A stretch of 64,000 nt of DNA, taken from Paraburkholderia hayleyella (lineage in GTDB: Bacteria > Pseudomonadota > Gammaproteobacteria > Burkholderiales > Burkholderiaceae). The DNA lies in assembly GCF_009455685.1 (NCBI RefSeq), contig NZ_QPES01000002.1, positions 248,001 to 312,000 of the forward strand. The letters run 5' to 3'. A model generated the notes under the pieces. It was not told the DNA's origin, did not search any database, and was given only the letters and a program-made list of their open reading frames with translations. Positions 60,101 to 64,000 of the stretch are shown in pieces. A program made the position numbers and the translations under genes. The number at the start of each line of letters is the position of its first letter. Positions within the stretch are counted from its first letter, which is position 1.

Positions 60101-60147
60101 AAAAAAATGCGGGGCATTCCCAGCCTGGTGCTGTGCGAATGCCCCGC
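60101..60147 (-). terminator. Rho-independent terminator after the binding-protein gene
   Basis: GCGGGGCATTC (60109-60119) and GAATGCCCCGC (60137-60147) form an 11-bp stem with a 17-base loop. On the minus strand it is followed by a run of seven T (60107-60101). It ends transcription of the gene at 60196. The rest of the gap 59755-60195 holds nothing else I can name. Confidence 0.85.
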
Positions 60148-60195
60148 GTTTCATGATGCACTATTGGACTATTTCACGGCATGACGGCAGGGGTA

Positions 60196-60963
60196 TTAAT
60201 CGCCGTATATATCAAAGTCGAAGTATTTCTTTTCGAGCTTTTTGTACGTGCCGTCTTTCAGCATCGACGCGATGGCGCCGTCAATGCTGGCTTTCAGGTC
60301 GGTATCTTCCTTGCGCAAGCCGATCGCGGCCGCACCGCTCGGAATGGCCTTGCCGGCAAACTGGAAGCCCGCGCCGCGCGAGGTCTTCAGAAAGCCAATA
60401 TCCGCTTGCACTTCATCTTGCAGCGCAGCGTCCAGGCGGCCTGAAACCAGATCGGCATAAACCTGGTCCTGGTTCTGATAAGGCACGACCTTCGCGCCCT
60501 TCGGCTGCCAATGAGCCTTGGCGTAAGTTTCCTGAATCGTGCCTTGCTCCACGCCCACTGATTTACCCGTCATGCTTTCCGGCGTCGGTTGCAATGTCGA
60601 GCCCTTCTTGGCCACGAGGCGCGTCGGGGTGTCGAACAGTTTGGCCGAGAAGCTGACCTGCTCCGCACGCTGTGGCGTGATGGTCAGCGACGACAGCACG
60701 CCGTCGAACTTCTTGGCCTTGAGGCCGGGGATCAGGCCGTCGAAATCGTTTTCGACCCACACGCATTTGGCTTTCAGACGTGCGCAGATCTCGTTGCCGA
60801 GATCAATGTCAAAGCCGATCAGCTTGCCGTCGGGGCCTTTCGATTCGAACGGTGGATAGCTTGCATCCACGCCAAAACGGATGGTCGACCAGTCTTTTGC
60901 ATGGGCGCCGATTGAGACGGTGGCGAGCAGGGCAACCGTTAAAGCTGCGAGCAGTTTTTTCAC
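60196..60963 (-). CDS. basic amino-acid ABC transporter substrate-binding protein
   Basis: Periplasmic binding protein of 255 residues of the HisJ/ArgT group. Signal peptide MKKLLAALTVALLATVSIGAHA. The mature part has IRFGVDASYPPFESKGPDGKLIGFDIDLGNEICARL, FDGLIPGLKAKKFDGVLSSLTITPQRAEQVSFS, and the ligand-contact Asp in QDEVQADIGFL. Lysine, arginine, ornithine or histidine is the likely ligand. I chose the GTG start at 60963 since AGGAG lies eight bases upstream and gives a proper signal peptide; the upstream ATG frame lacks these. The permease and ATPase genes are not adjacent. Confidence 0.92.
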   Translation of the reverse strand: MKKLLAALTVALLATVSIGAHAKDWSTIRFGVDASYPPFESKGPDGKLIGFDIDLGNEICARLKAKCVWVENDFDGLIPGLKAKKFDGVLSSLTITPQRAEQVSFSAKLFDTPTRLVAKKGSTLQPTPESMTGKSVGVEQGTIQETYAKAHWQPKGAKVVPYQNQDQVYADLVSGRLDAALQDEVQADIGFLKTSRGAGFQFAGKAIPSGAAAIGLRKEDTDLKASIDGAIASMLKDGTYKKLEKKYFDFDIYGD

Positions 60964-60971
60964 TGTTTTTA

Positions 60972-60976
60972 CTCCT
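60972..60976 (-). promoter_or_regulatory. ribosome site that sets the GTG start of the binding-protein gene
   Basis: AGGAG on the minus strand, eight bases before GTG 60963. The 60964-61330 interval beyond it is a divergent promoter region toward phnN with no gene recognised. Confidence 0.7.
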
Positions 60977-61330
60977 GGGTGGTTGTGCTTCATCACGCAT
61001 GCGGTGCCGTTGTTGTGGAACGTTGTCCTGCGCGAAGAATGACTGGGCGGTCTGGTTTAAAACGCTGCCATCAATCGCCGCCTCTGCCTTTCAGGCTTTC
61101 GTCCGGCGGCTTTCCCCATCAGGTTTCCCCGTCAGGCAGCGGGGCCTAGCTTAACAGTTCAAAAAGCCAGGATGACAATATTGAGATAAATGGCAGGCGA
61201 GGAAAGGCTCTATGGTCCAGTGTCGCTAGATGATGTACGAGGCATGCTAGGATGGGCCGCCGACGGTGGCGCGGTGGTCCGTTCCCGGCTTCCACCATGA
61301 CTATTTTGAGATTAAAGGCTGCGTGATTCG

Positions 61331-61972
61331 ATGTCCCATTCGCCGGTTTTGGTGGCTGCCTCTGCTCCTGCTTCCACTGTCATTGCAACGCCCTGTATGG
61401 GCCGTCTGGTGTACGTGATCGGGCCGTCGGGGGCAGGCAAGGATGCGCTGATCCAGTTTGCCCGGCAGCAGTTGGGACAGCCGTCCGGTTCCCTGTCCGA
61501 GCCCATCGTGCCCGTCGTGTTCGCGCATCGTTACATCACCCGCGCGAGTCGTGAGGGTGAAAACCACATTGTGTTGAGTGCGGACGAGTTTGCCCTGCGT
61601 TCGGCACGAGGTCTCTTTGCGCTCGAATGGGCGAGCCACGCCTTGCGCTATGGCATCGGCGTTGAACTCGACAGTTGGCTGGCGCGCGGCTTGCGGGTCG
61701 TGGTGAACGGCTCGCGGGCTTATTTACCGCAAGTGCTCGCACGCTATCCGCAAGCCGAAGTCGTGCATGTGGAGGCCGCGCCGGCTGTTTTGGCGGCCCG
61801 TTTGGGCACGCGCCAGCGAGAAACGGCGGGACAGGTTGCTGAGCGGCTGGCACGTCGTGTGCCGTTCACCTTGCCTGATGACACGCCCTTCACCGCGATT
61901 GATAACTCGGGCGAACTCGCCATTGCTGGCGCGGCGTTTGTTGCGGCCGTGCGCGGCGCTTCCTCGCACTGA
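61331..61972 (+). CDS. phnN: ribose 1,5-bisphosphate phosphokinase
   Basis: P-loop kinase of 213 residues making PRPP from ribose 1,5-bisphosphate, part of phosphonate breakdown. The P-loop is VIGPSGAGKDALIQFA; HRYITRASREGENHIVLSADEFALR and FALEWASHALRYGIGVELDSWLARGLRVVVNGSRAYLP are typical of PhnN. The C-terminal RQRETAGQVAERLAR is the LID-like region. It stands alone without other phn genes. The first ~23 residues are an Ala/Pro/Ser extension; ATG at 61397 (MGRLVYVIG) is another possible start. Confidence 0.9.
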   Translation: MSHSPVLVAASAPASTVIATPCMGRLVYVIGPSGAGKDALIQFARQQLGQPSGSLSEPIVPVVFAHRYITRASREGENHIVLSADEFALRSARGLFALEWASHALRYGIGVELDSWLARGLRVVVNGSRAYLPQVLARYPQAEVVHVEAAPAVLAARLGTRQRETAGQVAERLARRVPFTLPDDTPFTAIDNSGELAIAGAAFVAAVRGASSH

Positions 61973-62228
61973 ATCACCTCCATCCCCAGCCTCGCCTGGC
62001 GGCCCTGCCCGGCAGGCTTTTCTCGAACGATGAGCGCGTGCGCTAAACACGGCCATGACAGGTTCGGTGTGATTCCATAAACGGCCGTGGCGTTAGCCCA
62101 GCCCAATCCAGGGCGATGCGCGTCACGCCTTTTTCATGTGTCCATGCTGGCTCCCAGGGTTAGACCCGATAGGCGGCTTTTAAGTCAAATTTGTATGATG
62201 ACCCGATTACATGACTAGTCAGGGTCGT

Positions 62229-62933
62229 ATGTTCGAGAAAATTCCCGCACGGGCGCTGAGTGACACCGTGGCGCAGCAACTGCTTGAGCAAATTGACAAA
62301 GGCACGTTTGCCAGCGGCGGCAAATTGCCGACTGAGGCCGTGCTGGCACAGCAGTTCGGGGTCAGCCGCACGGTGATCCGCGAAGCCATCTCACGCCTGA
62401 AAAACGAAGGTGTCGTCGAGCCGCGCCAGGGCAGTGGCGTGTTCGTGCTGGGGCGTGGGGCGGCGCGGCCCTTGCGGATTGATTCGGCGGAAGCCGCCAC
62501 AGCGGGCTCGGTGCTGCACATTCTGGCGTTGCGTCGGGCGATCGAAGCCGAGGTCGCCTCCGAGGCGGCATTACGGCACAACAAAACCAGCTTGCGTGCC
62601 ATCGAGCGCGCCTTGGCCAGGATTGATGAGGCGGTGGCGCAGGGGCGCGATGGAGTGGCCGAGGACGTGGCGTTTCACCGCGCTATCGCTGCGGCCACAG
62701 GCAACCCGTACTTTCTTAAGACGCTGACATTCCTGCACCAGTATCTGGAAGCAGGCATGACTGTCACACGTCGTCATGAGGCGTTGCGCGATGACTTGTC
62801 GCATCAGGTTCGGGATGAACACGCCGCGCTGGTCGAGGCCATCCGCGCCCGCGATCCAAACGCCGCGCGCCACGCAGCCTGTACGCATCTGTACAACGCG
62901 GCGCGGCGCTTGGGCGAAGCGGGCCTCGGCTGA
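62229..62933 (+). CDS. FadR/GntR-family regulator of the ltn cluster
   Basis: Transcription factor of 234 residues: N-terminal winged helix (LLEQIDKGTFASGGKLPTEAVLAQQFGVSRTVIREAISRLKNEGVVEPRQGSGVFV) and a C-terminal FCD ligand domain with metal-binding His/Asp residues (DVAFHRAIAAATGNPYF and QVRDEHAALVEAIRARD...HAACTHL). I chose ATG 62229 (MFEKIPARAL), with AGGG upstream; ATG 62211 adds six residues. It is 80 bp before ltnD on the same strand and likely responds to a sugar acid such as threonate. Confidence 0.88.
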   Translation: MFEKIPARALSDTVAQQLLEQIDKGTFASGGKLPTEAVLAQQFGVSRTVIREAISRLKNEGVVEPRQGSGVFVLGRGAARPLRIDSAEAATAGSVLHILALRRAIEAEVASEAALRHNKTSLRAIERALARIDEAVAQGRDGVAEDVAFHRAIAAATGNPYFLKTLTFLHQYLEAGMTVTRRHEALRDDLSHQVRDEHAALVEAIRARDPNAARHAACTHLYNAARRLGEAGLG

Positions 62934-63013
62934 AGCGGCAAACAACCGGGTGCTTGCGGCGGGGTTGAAACCGCGCTGAAAAATCGAACTGTGAAAGGAA
63001 TAGGGGATCGGGC

Positions 63014-63913
63014 ATGTCGAGAAATGTCGGAGTCATTGGTCTGGGTGCGATGGGCCTGGGCGTGGCGCGGTCGTTGTTGCGCGCGGGTTTTCGAGTGCAT
63101 GCGTGCGATGTGCGCGAGGCGCTGTTGCAGGGCTTTGCGGCGGAAGGCGGCATCGCTTGTGCCAGCCCTGCGGAGCTGGGCGCGCACTGCGAGGTGGTGG
63201 TGACGCTGGTGGTCAACGCAGCGCAAACCGAAACCGTGCTGTTTGGCGCGCAAGGCGCGGCAGCGACGATGCCGCGCGGCGGCGTGGTGCTGGCCAGCGC
63301 GACGGTGGCGCCCGCTTTCGCTCATGCGCTGGGTGCCCGGCTGGAAGCGCTGGGTTTGCAGATGCTCGATGCCCCGGTGTCCGGTGGCGCGGCCCGGGCC
63401 GCGAGTGGCGCGATGACGATGATGACCTCCGGCCCGGCGGCGGCGTATGCCGCCTGTGAGGACGTGCTTGAGGCGATGGCGGGCAAAGTGTACCGGCTTG
63501 GCCTGGCGCATGGCCTGGGCTCCAAGGTGAAGATCGTGAACCAGTTGCTGGCGGGCGTGCATATCGCGGCAGCAGCGGAAGCGATGGCACTGGGTTTGCG
63601 CGAAGGGGTCGATCCCGCTGCGCTTTACGAAGTCATCACGCACAGCGCGGGCAATTCGTGGATGTTTGAAAACCGTGTGCCGCACATTCTGCAGGGCGAT
63701 TACACGCCGCTTTCGGCGGTCGATATCTTCGTCAAGGATCTCGGGCTCGTGCTCGATACCGCGCGAGCGTCGAAGTTTCCGCTGCCGTTATCCGCCGCCG
63801 CGCACCAGATGTTCATGATGGCTTCGACAGCAGGCCATGGGGGCGAGGATGACTCCGCCGTGATCAAGATTTTCCCCGGCATTGATGTGCCAGAAGCGCA
63901 TCGGGATCAATAG
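63014..63913 (+). CDS. ltnD: L-threonate dehydrogenase
   Basis: NAD-dependent beta-hydroxyacid dehydrogenase of 299 residues. The cofactor site is VGVIGLGAMGLGVARSLLRAG, the substrate-binding loop is DAPVSGGAARAASGAMTMMTSG, and the catalytic Lys lies in GLGSKVKIVNQLLAGVH. SAGNSWMFENRVPHIL is typical of the LtnD/2-oxo-tetronate set. The next gene is a four-carbon acid-sugar kinase, which supports the threonate pathway over tartronate reduction. Confidence 0.92.
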   Translation: MSRNVGVIGLGAMGLGVARSLLRAGFRVHACDVREALLQGFAAEGGIACASPAELGAHCEVVVTLVVNAAQTETVLFGAQGAAATMPRGGVVLASATVAPAFAHALGARLEALGLQMLDAPVSGGAARAASGAMTMMTSGPAAAYAACEDVLEAMAGKVYRLGLAHGLGSKVKIVNQLLAGVHIAAAAEAMALGLREGVDPAALYEVITHSAGNSWMFENRVPHILQGDYTPLSAVDIFVKDLGLVLDTARASKFPLPLSAAAHQMFMMASTAGHGGEDDSAVIKIFPGIDVPEAHRDQ

Positions 63914-63929
63914 CAGGAAACCGAACGAG

Positions 63930-64000
63930 ATGAATATGAATGACTCCCTGAACCGGCCGCTGCTCGGCTGCATCGCAGACGATTTCACGGGCGCGACCGA
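63930..64000 (+). CDS. otnK: 3-oxo-tetronate kinase (four-carbon acid sugar kinase), N-terminus only
   Basis: The gene runs off the window; 23 codons are visible. The text LLGCIADDFTGAT is the hallmark start of the DUF1537 kinases (OtnK/DtnK family), which phosphorylate 3-oxo-tetronates. It begins 16 bp after ltnD, and the likely start is ATG 63930 with ATG 63936 as alternative. Aldolase and isomerase genes of the pathway are expected beyond the window. Confidence 0.85.
   Translation, partial: MNMNDSLNRPLLGCIADDFTGAT

Overview
The window looks like chromosomal DNA of a member of Burkholderiaceae sensu lato (Burkholderia / Paraburkholderia / Mycetohabitans group). Supporting signs are the high-GC coding style, a DUF4148 protein, a BhuRSTUV-type haem locus, FlhDC, a liu leucine-degradation operon and an ltn/otn four-carbon acid-sugar cluster. 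A short TALE-like (Bat/Btl-type) gene at 11.7-12.8 kb points to Mycetohabitans or a close relative, the fungal endosymbionts where such genes are known. The genus is an inference. No rRNA, tRNA or CRISPR array was recognised.

Layout. 0-11.4 kb: end of a MocR-type regulator, selD, a cation-diffusion facilitator, flhDC, a RbsD/FucU protein, an MHS transporter, an unusual response regulator, a lipoprotein, a shikimate/quinate dehydrogenase paralogue and its MFS neighbour. 11.4-15.4 kb: accessory patch with the TALE-like gene, an IS3-family remnant and an AT-rich gene whose 3' end has fused to the IS orfA. 15.4-23.1 kb: YhhN protein and the Fur-controlled haem uptake operon hmuRSTUV. 23.4-28.3 kb: a 1503-residue autotransporter and a Rap1a/Tai-like protein. 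28.6-30.8 kb: a small AT-richer patch with three genes that share the start MQGI and a leader in which the ribosome site can be paired. A perfect 23-bp direct repeat flanks the patch; its right copy is the 3' end of a DUF2891 gene. 30.8-35.8 kb: DUF969-DUF979-DUF2891 operon and an AlaX-like editing protein coupled to an MFS transporter. 36.3-43.9 kb: putrescine catabolism (puuD, puuA, a frameshifted aminotransferase, puuB and divergent puuC). 43.9-50.8 kb: TetR regulator and liuABCD. 51-64 kb: gnd, an MHS transporter, DUF4148, a disordered effector-like protein with an acidic/hydrophobic tail, threonine aldolase, an aspartic-protease-like lipoprotein, an AstE/aspartoacylase-family protein, a basic amino-acid binding protein, phnN and the start of a threonate cluster.

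How the parts work together. The metabolic blocks are coherent: haem import and release, putrescine to GABA, leucine via isovaleryl-CoA and methylcrotonyl-CoA, and threonate-type sugar acids. Between them sit isolated host-interaction-like genes: the TALE-like protein, the chimeric AT-rich protein, the MQGI trio, the acidic-tail protein and the autotransporter. No type III secretion apparatus is in the window, so secretion of any of these is inferred.

The strongest novel signals are: (1) the TALE-like protein with degenerate and deleted base-specifying residues and an extra N-terminal region; (2) the MQGI gene trio with shared leader and att-like flanking repeats; (3) the effector-like/IS orfA chimera that keeps a -1 frameshift signal; (4) short tandem arrays, mostly of 13-bp period and unrelated in sequence, placed just downstream of stop codons.
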